A stretch of 64,000 bases of DNA. It comes from Nonomuraea maritima. Its GTDB lineage: Bacteria; Actinomycetota; Actinomycetes; Streptosporangiales; Streptosporangiaceae. Positions 1-7,407 of the stretch are shown here, piece after piece. The DNA lies in assembly GCF_900100395.1 (NCBI RefSeq), contig NZ_FNFB01000026.1, positions 1 to 64,000 on the forward strand, written 5' to 3'. The notes beneath the pieces are model-generated. The model saw only the letters and a list, made by a program, of their open reading frames with translations. It ran no database searches and was not told the origin of the DNA. The position numbers and the translations under genes were made by a program. Position 1 is the first letter of the stretch; each line of letters starts with the position of its first letter.

Positions 1-49
1 AGCACGCCGCCAGCGTTCGTCCTGAGCCAGGATCAAACTCTCCAAAAAA
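1..49 (-). rRNA. rrs: 16S rRNA, 5' end only (cut by window edge)
   Basis: Read on the minus strand, the first ~49 bases give the universal start of bacterial 16S rRNA: GGAGAGTTTGATCCTGGCTC (the 27F primer region), continuing into the GACGAACGCTGGCGGCG segment of helix 3. The gene runs leftwards out of the window, so the rrn operon lies to the left. The mature 5' end is placed near position 49 by analogy with other actinobacterial 16S genes and could be off by several bases. Confidence 0.96.
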
Positions 50-130
50 TGTTTGGAAACTTCGTCCAAGCAAAACCGTCAAAAATCATTTGACGAGGTG
101 TTGCATGAAAAATCATGCACTGGCTTTTAA

Positions 131-150
131 CACACTGTTGAGTTCTCAAG
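131..150 (-). promoter_or_regulatory. rrn leader antitermination-type motif
   Basis: On the minus strand this reads CTTGAGAACTCAACAGTGTG. It resembles the conserved motif found in the leader of actinobacterial rrn operons just before 16S, where boxA-like antitermination and RNase III processing signals lie. It sits about 80 bases upstream of the 16S start, which fits that role. The function is inferred from position and similarity. Confidence 0.6.
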
Positions 151-231
151 AAACGGACGCGTACTTCCTGACCAGAACCACTTTCGTGATCCCCGCTCGG
201 AGGCGTTCATTTCGTCTTTCGTTGTGTCTTA

Positions 232-316
232 ATTCTCTCAGCCGTTCAAGTTCCTGTCAAATTGACCGGTCTTGCTCGATCTGCGGGAATTAATCCCTGC
301 CCCCTTTCGGGGACAA
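232..316 (-). promoter_or_regulatory. candidate tandem rrn promoters
   Basis: Two sigma-70-like hexamer pairs face the 16S gene on the minus strand. One is TTGTCC (316-311), a 17-bp spacer and TTAATT (293-288). The other is TTGACA (260-255), a 17-bp spacer and GAGAAT (237-232). Several tandem promoters upstream of rrn operons are usual in actinobacteria. The second -10 is a poor match, so the exact start sites are uncertain. The rest of the 50-497 interval shows no credible gene. Confidence 0.4.
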
Positions 317-497
317 CCCCTCTAACTTACCAGCCGTTCCGAGTGGACGCGCACGTCTTCGTCTTTGCGACTGTGTCAGGAGGTGGTCCCGAGTGGGCTC
401 GGCGATCAACGCCGCTCCCGTGGGACTGGTGAACTCTATGTACGCCTCCCGGAACCGTCAAATCGATGGTTCCGGACCGCGCCGGGGGTAGGTATGG

Positions 498-1538
498 GTG
501 GTGCCAGATCAACCCCTGCCCAGGTCGCTCACCATCCTGCTGGGCACGGCGGCCGCCGTGGTCGTGCTCTTCGGTATCCGCGAGGTGTCCTCCATCGCCG
601 GCCCGGTCGTGCTCGCGCTCGTGCTCGTGATCGCCGTGTCACCGGTGCGCAACTGGCTCGCGGCGCGACGCGCCCCCATCTGGCTCCAGGTGGCGGTGCC
701 GTTCCTCATCGTCGTGCTCGTGCTGGTCGGCATGGTGGCCATCCTGACCGTCTCCGCCACCGAGCTCGCCACGCTGCTGCCCACGTACACCGGGCAGTTC
801 GAGAAGCTGGTGGCCGACGCTCAGGCGTGGGCCACCTCGCACGGGCTCAGCAACGAGGTGCTCAGCAAGTGGGTGACGGCGTTCGACCCGGAGCGGGTGC
901 TGGGGCTGGCACAGGTTCTGCTCGGAAGCCTGATCGGCGTGCTGTCGTCGCTGTTCCTCATCGTGGTGCTGCTGCTCGCGATGTCGCTCGACGCGCCGGC
1001 GACCGCGAGAGTCGTCTCCAGGGCCGAAGGTCGCCGCCCGCACCTGGTGACCGCCCTCGGGACGTTCACCCACAAGACGCGCCGCTACCTGATCGTCTCG
1101 ACCGTCTTCGGGCTGATCAACGCAGTGCTCGACATGCTCGCGCTGTCGCTGCTGGACGTGCCGTTGCCGCTGCTGTGGGGCGTGCTCGCGCTCATCGCCA
1201 ACTACATCCCGAACATCGGGTTCGTCATCGCGCTGCTGCCGCCGACGATGCTCGCCCTGCTGGACGGCGGCGTGCAGACGATGGTGCTGGTCATCATCGC
1301 CTACATCGTCATCAACGTGGTCACGCAGTCGTTCATCCTGCCGAAGTTCCTGGGTGACGCGGTGGGGCTGACGACGACGATGACGTTCGTCTCGCTGATC
1401 GTCTGGACGTTCGTGCTGGGGCCGCTGGGCGCGATCCTCGCGATCCCGCTGAGCCTGCTGACGCGGGCGCTGCTGATCGACAGCGACCCGGACGCCGAGT
1501 GGGCGCGAGCCCTCGTGTCAGGCCGCCCGCGCGGGTGA
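498..1538 (+). CDS. AI-2E family transporter (membrane permease)
   Basis: This 346-residue protein is almost entirely hydrophobic, with clusters of membrane segments at the N-terminus (roughly residues 10-45 and 65-85), in the middle (150-170) and through 195-330. The layout and the late NIGFVIALLPPTML and LGPLGAILAIPLSLL stretches are typical of the AI-2E/PerM-like exporter family. That family is named for autoinducer-2 export but mostly handles unknown substrates. Two GTG codons (498 and 501) follow a GGGGGTAGGT purine stretch, and either could be the start. It is divergent from the rRNA operon and its 3' end overlaps the convergent AraC-like gene by 21 bp. The substrate cannot be told from sequence. 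Confidence 0.85.
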   Translation: MVPDQPLPRSLTILLGTAAAVVVLFGIREVSSIAGPVVLALVLVIAVSPVRNWLAARRAPIWLQVAVPFLIVVLVLVGMVAILTVSATELATLLPTYTGQFEKLVADAQAWATSHGLSNEVLSKWVTAFDPERVLGLAQVLLGSLIGVLSSLFLIVVLLLAMSLDAPATARVVSRAEGRRPHLVTALGTFTHKTRRYLIVSTVFGLINAVLDMLALSLLDVPLPLLWGVLALIANYIPNIGFVIALLPPTMLALLDGGVQTMVLVIIAYIVINVVTQSFILPKFLGDAVGLTTTMTFVSLIVWTFVLGPLGAILAIPLSLLTRALLIDSDPDAEWARALVSGRPRG

Positions 1539-2306
1539 CAGCAGGCGGCGGATCGGCCCGCCGCTCAGGCGTCGGACGTCGTGCGCGAGGTGAGCCTGAT
1601 CGGCGTAGCCCGCCGTGACCGCCACCTCGGCCAGGGGGACGCCCGCACGGGCCAGCCGCAGCGCGTGCTGGAAGCGGAGGACGCGCTGGACCGTCTTGGG
1701 GGCGTAACCGAACGCGGCGACGCAGCGGCGGTGCAGGTGGCGCTCGCTGAACCCGAGGTCGGAGGCCACCTGGGCGATCGAACGGCCCGCGCGCAGACCT
1801 GCCGCGACGGCGGGTGCGGCGGGGTCGGGGGCGTCGGCGCCCGCCACGAGACGCCGACGGACCGCGGCGCGCATCGCGGCGAGCCGCGCCTTAACGTCGC
1901 CGTGGACGTCGCCGCGGACGTCGCCGTGGACGTCGCCGCGGTCGGCACCGGTGCCGAGGTCGAGGTCGAGGTCGAGGATGCCGGGGTCGAGGATGCCGGG
2001 GTCGAGGATGCCGGGGAGGTCGGCGAGTGCGACGCGCTGGTCGCGCAGCTCGTGCAGCGGGACGCCGAAGAAGCCGCCGGCCGCGCCCGGCCGGAACCTG
2101 ATGCCGGCCAGCGCGTCACCGGCCCCGACGCTCGCGGGCATGGGGCCGGTGTCGGGACCGGCCACGAACAGCCCTTCCGGCCCCCAGATGAGGTCGATGC
2201 ACCCGTCGGGCACCACGAGCGTGGTCGCGGCCGCCGAGCTGGTGCGCACCCACTCGCACGCGACGCGACGGGTGAGGTCGGGGGTGGCGGGCCGCTCGAC
2301 GTACAT
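1518..2306 (-). CDS. AraC-family helix-turn-helix transcriptional regulator
   Basis: This 262-residue protein has an N-terminal sensing region containing VVPDGCIDLIW and a GPDTGPM segment, as in the DUF6597-type N-domain of many actinobacterial AraC regulators. A C-terminal AraC DNA-binding domain spans about residues 165-255, with SIAQVASDLGFSERHLHRR and a second helix-turn-helix VPLAEVAVTAGYADQAHL. The linker near residues 97-135 is made of in-frame repeats (ILDPG three times, then LDLDLD, then DVHGDV/DVRGDV) that are not part of the fold. The start ATG follows a GGTGGGGT ribosome site. The regulated target is unknown. The gene converges on the AI-2E exporter and is preceded by a 45-bp repeat array. 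Confidence 0.88.
   Translation of the reverse strand: MYVERPATPDLTRRVACEWVRTSSAAATTLVVPDGCIDLIWGPEGLFVAGPDTGPMPASVGAGDALAGIRFRPGAAGGFFGVPLHELRDQRVALADLPGILDPGILDPGILDLDLDLGTGADRGDVHGDVRGDVHGDVKARLAAMRAAVRRRLVAGADAPDPAAPAVAAGLRAGRSIAQVASDLGFSERHLHRRCVAAFGYAPKTVQRVLRFQHALRLARAGVPLAEVAVTAGYADQAHLAHDVRRLSGGPIRRLLSPARAA
1897..2015 (-). repeat. in-frame short tandem repeats inside the AraC-like gene
   Basis: Three microrepeat blocks lie within the linker of the AraC-like gene. About four copies of a 12-bp unit (GTCGCCGTGGAC and variants) fill roughly 1897-1940. A GAGGTC hexamer run lies near 1957-1974. Three exact copies of the 15-bp unit GTCGAGGATGCCGGG occupy 1971-2015. All periods are multiples of three, so copy-number change would lengthen or shorten the linker without breaking the frame. 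Confidence 0.85.
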
Positions 2307-2309
2307 GAC

Positions 2310-2534
2310 CCCACCGTACGCGGCAGGTCCGACAGGAAAGGCTCAGCTGGGGATGCGGCCGTACGCGGCAGGTCGGACGGGACGGGGTCAGTCCAGCATG
2401 CGGCCGTACGCGGCAGGTCGGACGGGACGGGGTCAGTCCAGCATGCGGCCGTACGCGGCAGGTCGGACGGGACGGAGTCAGCCCAGCATGCGGCCGGTCC
2501 CGTAAGGCGGGGTCGGCTCGGCATGCGGCTGGTC
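2310..2534. repeat. 45-bp tandem repeat array (about 4.5 copies)
   Basis: The core GCGGCCGTACGCGGCAGGTC recurs at 2355, 2400 and 2445. A slightly changed copy starts at about 2310 and a degenerate one at 2490, giving a constant 45-bp period. The middle two units are virtually identical. Each unit resembles the 3' end of the neighbouring prenyltransferase-fold gene: on the minus strand it contains the codons for A-Y-G-R, three more codons and TGA, as does the true gene end at 2544-2567. The array therefore looks like tandem duplication of a gene terminus into the intergenic space. It is 15 codons long and stop-free in several frames, but I see no start or coding support. Confidence 0.85.
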
Positions 2535-2543
2535 CCGTCGGGG

Positions 2544-3398
2544 TCAGCCGGGGATGCGGCCGTACGCGCGGAGGGTGGCGAGGCGGGCGACGGTGATGTG
2601 GCCGCCCCACTCGTGTTCCACCAGCGGGGTCCACATGAGCCAGTTGCCGTTCCAGCCGCCCTCGGGCGACTGGGCGGCGAGCAGCGCGTCGAGGTGCGGC
2701 TCCAGCAGGTCGCGCTCGAACAGCGGCAGCCGCAGGGGCGCGGGGGCGAAGTCCAGCGGGAAGTGCGCCTCACCGGCGGCGTGCGGGTCGAGGCTCACCG
2801 TCGCGAGGATCGCCGCGCGCAGCCGCGCGAACTCGGCCTCCGCTCGCGTCCGGTCGGGGACGAGCTCCAGGAACGGCACCACGGCGCGCGCCGTGTACGG
2901 GGTCAGCTCGTCGAGGGCCGCGATGCGCGACCAGCAGAACTCCGTCGCGGGCGCCAGCCACGGGTGGGCGACGCCGTGCTTGTGCAGCAGGGCGGCGATC
3001 CCGGCGGTGGGGATGAGGTGGCCGGGCGGGTCGTCCTGCGGCGCCCACCAGGGGGCGTGCGGGGCCTCGCGCGCGGAGGGCAGGACGAACGGCACGCCGC
3101 CGTCGGGTGTGCTGACGGACGTGAGGTAGTCGCAGGCCGCGGCCACCATGGGCGCGTCGAACGCGTCGAGCTCGTCGAGGATCCAGAACGCCACCTCGAC
3201 CGGTTCCGGCTGGCTGCCGGGGCCGCGCAGGTCGGGCTCGAGGGCGTGACCGAAGCCGCCGTCGAGGTTCTGGTAGCAGCGCAGCGCGTCGAGCACGCGT
3301 TCGCGGGAACCGCCCCGGAACAGCGCCTCGAAGCGCATCCTGTCGATCAGCCTGCCGTGCAGGCGCAGATAGTGCTCCGCCTTGTCGACGACGTCCAT
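2544..3398 (-). CDS. prenyltransferase/squalene-cyclase-fold repeat protein
   Basis: This 284-residue protein shows the QNLDGGFGHALEPD motif (residues 43-56) and a later QSPEGGWNGNWLMW (about 244-257). These are variants of the QxxxGGF/W repeats of the alpha-alpha barrel shared by squalene cyclases and protein prenyltransferase beta subunits. At this length it would be a single partial barrel. Similar stand-alone proteins are common in actinobacteria and have no proven reaction. The acidic DxDD catalytic motif of class II cyclases is not seen, so enzymatic activity is doubtful. The stop codon lies at the edge of the 45-bp repeat array, whose units resemble this 3' end. Confidence 0.75.
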   Translation of the reverse strand: MDVVDKAEHYLRLHGRLIDRMRFEALFRGGSRERVLDALRCYQNLDGGFGHALEPDLRGPGSQPEPVEVAFWILDELDAFDAPMVAAACDYLTSVSTPDGGVPFVLPSAREAPHAPWWAPQDDPPGHLIPTAGIAALLHKHGVAHPWLAPATEFCWSRIAALDELTPYTARAVVPFLELVPDRTRAEAEFARLRAAILATVSLDPHAAGEAHFPLDFAPAPLRLPLFERDLLEPHLDALLAAQSPEGGWNGNWLMWTPLVEHEWGGHITVARLATLRAYGRIPG

Positions 3399-3486
3399 GA
3401 GGGAGGGGCTCCTCTCGTGCCGGCGGCCGGTTACGACGGTGACGTTACCGGGGCGGGGCGCGGATCTCTTGTCAGAATCGGACGGC

Positions 3487-5262
3487 TCACGTCAGGAAGA
3501 ACACCGGCCCGCGCGGCCTGAAGGGCAGGGAGGCGCCGCGCGGCACCAGGAACGCGTGCTCCCGGCGGATGCGCAGCACGTCGCAGTCGCCGTCCGTGAT
3601 CACGAGGACCGGCCCGTCGGGCGGGAAGTCGTCGGCGTGTTCGAGCAGCCTGACGCCCGGCTGGAGGTACGTGCCGCCCCGGCCGCGCACCTTGGCCTTG
3701 CCCGCGATCTCCTCGACCGGCAGGTATCCGGCGTCGTACGCCGCCGCGTCGCAGAAGACGACCCGGGCGCGCGGCACGTCGCGGGCAGCGGCGTAGGAGG
3801 CGATGGCGCCGAGCGCCTTGCCGAGCAGCTGTACGTCCATGGAGCCGGAGGTGTCGAGGACGACCCCGAACGTCCGCTTGCGCACGGTCTCCTCGGGACG
3901 GATCCAGCCGGGACGCGGGATGCCAGGGCTCGACGCCTGCCGGCGGGAGGCGCGGGCGTAGCTGCGCCGCTTCTCCTCGGGGGTGAAGTGCTCGTCGAAC
4001 CAGCGGGCGAGCTGGGCGTCCCAGGGCAGCGGGGGCTGGTCGAGCGCCCGGATCTCCTGTTCGAGGCCTGCGGGGACGAACCCGCGGCCGGCCGACTGGT
4101 GGTAGGCGAGGCCGGTGCGCAGGGCGTTGCGGTAGTACTCGTCGAGGTCGACGTAGTCGCGGACGCGGCCAGGCGGGCGGTCGAGCTGGTCGCCGAGCCC
4201 GCGCCCGCGCAGGGTGGCGAGCTTGCGCATGCGCCGCAGGTCGACGGCGATGAGGTCGTAGACGGCCTCGGCGGACATGCCACTCAGCGACTGGTCGTAC
4301 AGGAGCCCTTCGGGCATCTCGCCGACGCCCATCTCGACGAGCCACCCGTTGATGACGTAGTCGCAGGCGACGTTCCACAGGTACGGGTCGCGCATGCCGA
4401 CCCGCTCGCCGTGGCGCAGGGCGGCGTGCAGCATCTCGTGGGCGAGGACGAACCGCCATTCGGGCTCGGAGTGCTTGGCGAGCGGGTTGACGTAGATCTC
4501 GCCGGCCTCGGAGCTGACCGCGGCGATCGCGATGTCCCACTCCCTGGCCAGCTGGGCGTCCGAGACGATCGACATGCCGGTGGCCAGCGCTCCGAGCAGC
4601 GGATAGGACGACATGAACCAGCGCAGCGCGGCGTCCCACGGCCCTTTCACGTGCCCCTCGGCGGGGGTACGGGGTGCGCCGGCGCGGTCGAGCGCCTCGG
4701 TCGCGGTGGCGGCGACGCCGATGGCGAACGAGCGCTGGAAGTCGAGGGTCTCGGCCAGCTCGGCCGTGCCGATGCGGAAGTCGGGCTCGCCCATGGGCTG
4801 GAACTGCGGGGGCACGCCGAGCCTGCGCCATTGCTCGGACAGCGTCACCTCGTCGTTGTCCGGGAGGTCGGCGGGCAGCGGCGCGGGGCAGCGTCCGAGC
4901 TTGAGGGTGCGCAGGAACCGGTCCACCGCCACGCAGCAGGCGGCGTGGTACGCGGGGACGGGGCGGTCGTCGTCGACGTCCTTCGGCGCGCACGTGCGCG
5001 GATCGGCGTGGCCGAAGCCCACGTGCAGCAGGAGGTGGGCGAAGACCCACGTCCATTCCTCGGCGGGGGCGCGGCGCGTCGGGTGGTAGTAGACCTCGCC
5101 GTACTCGGTGACGATCGCCCAGGTGTCGGGGTGCAGCATGCCCTCGTCGGCTTCGTACAGCTCGCCGTCGAGGAGGCTGAACAGCGCGCGCCGGGCGACG
5201 GCCTTCCAGCCCTTCAGCACCTCCTCGCGCCACGGGTCTGCCTTGGGCTTGTGCCTGCTCAC
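3487..5262 (-). CDS. DUF2201-like metallopeptidase with C-terminal VWA domain
   Basis: This 591-residue protein works with the MoxR ATPase encoded just upstream. The central region carries LAHEMLHAALRH, a zinc-metalloprotease HExxH motif, as in putative metallopeptidases of the DUF2201 type. The C-terminal third is a von Willebrand A-like domain with a MIDAS start DTSGS, a later GGT and a TDGD segment. The GTG start at 5262-5260 overlaps the ATPase stop in a GTGA arrangement, so the two are translationally coupled. MoxR/VWA pairs act as chaperone-like remodelling machines; the target here is unknown. The reading frame stays open upstream through the ATPase gene, but that part is a wrong-frame shadow. 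Confidence 0.85.
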   Translation of the reverse strand: MSRHKPKADPWREEVLKGWKAVARRALFSLLDGELYEADEGMLHPDTWAIVTEYGEVYYHPTRRAPAEEWTWVFAHLLLHVGFGHADPRTCAPKDVDDDRPVPAYHAACCVAVDRFLRTLKLGRCPAPLPADLPDNDEVTLSEQWRRLGVPPQFQPMGEPDFRIGTAELAETLDFQRSFAIGVAATATEALDRAGAPRTPAEGHVKGPWDAALRWFMSSYPLLGALATGMSIVSDAQLAREWDIAIAAVSSEAGEIYVNPLAKHSEPEWRFVLAHEMLHAALRHGERVGMRDPYLWNVACDYVINGWLVEMGVGEMPEGLLYDQSLSGMSAEAVYDLIAVDLRRMRKLATLRGRGLGDQLDRPPGRVRDYVDLDEYYRNALRTGLAYHQSAGRGFVPAGLEQEIRALDQPPLPWDAQLARWFDEHFTPEEKRRSYARASRRQASSPGIPRPGWIRPEETVRKRTFGVVLDTSGSMDVQLLGKALGAIASYAAARDVPRARVVFCDAAAYDAGYLPVEEIAGKAKVRGRGGTYLQPGVRLLEHADDFPPDGPVLVITDGDCDVLRIRREHAFLVPRGASLPFRPRGPVFFLT

Positions 5263-6320
5263 GATCGCGCCGCCATCAGCCGGGGCACGTCCCTTCCGAC
5301 CTCGACCAGGAACCAGGCGGGCAGCGCGGGCGCGCCGTGGGCGTCGTTGGCGATGACGAGCTGGGCGCATTCGAGGGAGATCTCGGCCAGCTCCACGAGC
5401 AGCGTCTTGGCGCGGAAGCCCAGGTCGCGCCCGCTTCTGGAGGCTCGGCGCCGGTCGGCGGGCAGCTCTTTGACCAGGCGGGCGCGGAACGCCTCGGCCA
5501 GGAAGTAGAGCAGGTCGCGCTCCTCGGGCCGCCGCGGCCAGGGGGCCTCGCCCTTCAGCACGGCCTCCAGGTCGTACGCGTGGCGCACGGTCTTGACGTA
5601 GGCGCGGAACGCGGAGGCGTGCGCGGCGCCGACCGTGCCGAACGCGAGCGTCGCGAGGGTCTCGTCGGCGAGGTCGTCGCCGTAGGAGTGGAGCACGTCG
5701 GACAGCATGTGCCAGGCGCGCGGCGAGGAGAACGGCTCCTCGGTCTTCGGCGGCGGGCTCCACAGGTGGTCGGGACGCTGCACGAGGTAGTCGACGACCC
5801 ACGGATGGATGCCGTTCTTCGCCGCCCACGTCAGCCAGTCGTCGGCGGAGGCCCGCAGGTGGATGTGGATCAGGCGGTTGACCAGGGCGGAGGCCATCGG
5901 GCGGGCCAGCGCGTTGTCGGTGGCCCGGTTGCCGGCGCCGATGACCACGGACCCTTCCGGCAGCTCGTACGTGCCGATCCTGCGGTCGAGGATCAGCGAG
6001 TAGAACGCCTTCTGCACCTCGGGCGCTGAGGCGTTGAGCTCGTCGAGGAACAGGCAGTAGGGCTCGTCCCTGGCGATCGACTCGGGCGGGGCGAACCGGC
6101 TGCGGCCGTCGACCAGCTCGGGCACGCCGATCAGGTCCTCGGGGGCGAGCTGGGTGCCGAGCAGGGTCACGCACTCCAGACCGAGGGAGGCGGCGAAGTC
6201 GCGCACCAGCGAGCTCTTGCCGATGCCTGGCGCGCCCCACAGGAACACCGGCCTGACCACGGCGACGTGCAGCAGCAGCTCGGGCAGCTGGGCCGGGGTC
6301 ACGGTGATCGTCGCCTGCAT
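5259..6320 (-). CDS. MoxR-family AAA+ ATPase
   Basis: This 353-residue ATPase has a Walker A GAPGIGKSS near residue 30 and a Walker B CLFLDELNA near residue 90, followed by GNRATDNALARPM (sensor 1 region). These are typical of MoxR/RavA AAA+ proteins. It precedes the VWA-metallopeptidase gene with a 4-bp overlap, a conserved operon pairing in which the ATPase and VWA partner form one complex. The start ATG at 6320 precedes the MQATITVTPAQLPELL sequence. No substrate is evident. Transcription diverges from the erm leader region. Confidence 0.9.
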   Translation of the reverse strand: MQATITVTPAQLPELLLHVAVVRPVFLWGAPGIGKSSLVRDFAASLGLECVTLLGTQLAPEDLIGVPELVDGRSRFAPPESIARDEPYCLFLDELNASAPEVQKAFYSLILDRRIGTYELPEGSVVIGAGNRATDNALARPMASALVNRLIHIHLRASADDWLTWAAKNGIHPWVVDYLVQRPDHLWSPPPKTEEPFSSPRAWHMLSDVLHSYGDDLADETLATLAFGTVGAAHASAFRAYVKTVRHAYDLEAVLKGEAPWPRRPEERDLLYFLAEAFRARLVKELPADRRRASRSGRDLGFRAKTLLVELAEISLECAQLVIANDAHGAPALPAWFLVEVGRDVPRLMAARS

Positions 6321-6369
6321 GGATCAAGCATGACGAACCGAGCGAAGTGCTCGCACCCCATTTAATCCG

Positions 6370-6399
6370 TTGCCCGGGCGATCAGCGGCCACGTACGGT
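6370..6399 (+). promoter_or_regulatory. candidate erm promoter, giving a leaderless transcript
   Basis: TTGCCC (6370-6375), an 18-bp spacer and TACGGT (6394-6399) form a plausible promoter. The -10 ends seven bases before the ATG of the leader ORF at 6407, so transcription would begin at or next to that ATG. An AT-rich ATTTAAT lies just upstream of the -35, the arrangement described for WhiB7-dependent antibiotic-response promoters in actinobacteria. The WhiB7 link is inference. Confidence 0.5.
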
Positions 6400-6406
6400 G
6401 ACACGC

Positions 6407-6472
6407 ATGTCGAGCATGTTCTGCTGCCCGTTCTTCATCCGCATCCGCCGCAGCCGGGCTCTGGCCCGCTAG
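6407..6472 (+). CDS. putative 21-residue erm leader peptide
   Basis: A short reading frame from ATG 6407 to TAG 6470-6472 lies 110 bp upstream of the Erm methylase start. It encodes 21 residues, beginning MSSMFCCPFF and continuing IRIRRSRALAR. It contains RIR and RSR triplets, which match the +X+ arrest motif (basic, any, basic) at which macrolide-bound ribosomes stall in known Erm leader peptides. The likely promoter would make it leaderless. A GC-rich hairpin overlaps its last codons and a second hairpin masks the methylase ribosome site. It is too short for coding statistics, so the call rests on position, motif and the downstream structures. Confidence 0.55.
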   Translation: MSSMFCCPFFIRIRRSRALAR

Positions 6473-6576
6473 CGGAGGCGACACCCCAGGCAGCCCCAGG
6501 TTGAACTGAGGCCGACGCGTCCGCAGGCGCGCCCAGGGCCCTTCGAGACCCGACAATCTCGAGGACCCGGAAGGGC
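6455..6576 (+). promoter_or_regulatory. erm attenuator: two stem-loops, the second masking the SD
   Basis: Hairpin 1 is CGGGC (6455-6459), loop TCTG, GCCCG (6464-6468), overlapping the end of the leader ORF. Hairpin 2 pairs GCCCTT (6538-6543) with AAGGGC (6571-6576) and, inside it, CGAGA (6544-6548) with TCTCG. The 3' strand of the outer stem contains the GGAAGGG ribosome site of the methylase start at 6583. In known erm genes a stalled ribosome on the leader rearranges such stems and frees the start. The structure was found by eye; no folding energy was calculated. Confidence 0.5.
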
Positions 6577-6582
6577 AGTGCT

Positions 6583-7407
6583 GTGGCGCAGAATTTCGCG
6601 CACGGAAACTATTCACACACCCAGAAGAAGGCCAGGACCGGCAAGGGCGGCCGTACCTCCGCCGACAGGAACCGGCGGACGCTGTCCCAGAACTTCCTGG
6701 TCGACCGGCATGCCGTCGATCTGATGGTCAAGGCGGCCGCGCCCGCGGGGCTCGTGCTGGAGCCCGGCACCGGCGAGGGCGTGCTCACGCTCGCGCTGGC
6801 GCAGGCGGGCGCGCAGGTCGTCGGTTACGAGATCGATCCCCGGCTCGCGGGGCTCCTGGCCGCGCGGACGCGTGACGATCCCCGGATCGAGGTGGTCAGG
6901 GGTGACTTCACCCGCGCCCGCGCTCCGCGCGAGCCGTTCGCGGTCGTGGGGAACATCCCGTACGCCATCACGTCGAAGATCGTCGACTGGTGCCTGCGGG
7001 CGCCGTCGCTGACCTCGGCGACACTGCTCACGCAGCGGGAGTACGCCCGCAAGCGCACCGGCGACTACGGCCGGTGGAGCCTGGTCACGGTGGAGTCGTG
7101 GCCGTGGTTCGGCTGGCGGCTGGGCGACACGGTGGGCAGGGAGGCGTTCCGTCCGGTGCCCGCGGTCGACTCGGCGATCCTGCGGATCGAGCGCAGGCCT
7201 GAGCCGCTCGTCGACGACCCGCGTTCGTACCGGCAGCTGGTGGAGCTGGGCTTCGGCGGGGTCGGCGGGTCGGTACGGGCCTCGCTGCGGACCCGCTACG
7301 ACGGGGTGGACGCGGCGCTGGACGCCGCGGGCGTGCCCCGCGACGCCGTCGTCGGGTACGTCCACCCCGACCAGTGGGTCACGCTGTGGGGGCGCCTATG
7401 CCGATGA
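6583..7407 (+). CDS. erm: Erm 23S rRNA (adenine-2058) N6-methyltransferase
   Basis: This 274-residue protein is a KsgA/Erm-family rRNA adenine dimethylase. It shows the Erm-type RRTLSQNFLVD start of the fold, the SAM-binding motif LEPGTGEGVLT, GYEIDPRLA (acidic loop), DFTRAR, the catalytic NIPYAIT (motif IV) and a WSLVTVESWPWF segment typical of actinobacterial Erm proteins. It would methylate A2058 of 23S rRNA and give macrolide-lincosamide-streptogramin B resistance. The GTG start follows GGAAGGG at 8 bp. A charged N-terminal tail (residues 1-28, with lysine/arginine runs) is usual in this group. Its 3' end overlaps the convergent membrane-protein gene by 12 bp. No antibiotic cluster is adjacent, so it probably serves as intrinsic resistance. 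Confidence 0.93.
   Translation: MAQNFAHGNYSHTQKKARTGKGGRTSADRNRRTLSQNFLVDRHAVDLMVKAAAPAGLVLEPGTGEGVLTLALAQAGAQVVGYEIDPRLAGLLAARTRDDPRIEVVRGDFTRARAPREPFAVVGNIPYAITSKIVDWCLRAPSLTSATLLTQREYARKRTGDYGRWSLVTVESWPWFGWRLGDTVGREAFRPVPAVDSAILRIERRPEPLVDDPRSYRQLVELGFGGVGGSVRASLRTRYDGVDAALDAAGVPRDAVVGYVHPDQWVTLWGRLCR

Noticed and set aside
90..293. Short plus-strand frame in the rrn leader
   Set aside because: It lies over the promoter and leader of the rRNA gene and has no ribosome site or recognisable product.
2310..2534. Short regularly spaced repeats, considered as a CRISPR array
   Set aside because: The 45-bp units abut with no unique spacers and resemble the neighbouring gene terminus; they are a direct tandem array.
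2310..2534. Long stop-free frames across the 45-bp repeats on both strands
   Set aside because: They follow from a repeat length divisible by three and few stops in GC-rich DNA; no start signal or homology supports a protein.
3487..6320. A single 900-residue frame across both MoxR and VWA genes
   Set aside because: The upstream half is in the wrong frame for the ATPase; the two genes overlap by GTGA and have separate domain structures.
6362..6616. 84-residue minus-strand frame over the erm leader
   Set aside because: It is antisense to the leader ORF and attenuator, with no recognisable product; the plus-strand reading explains the region better.
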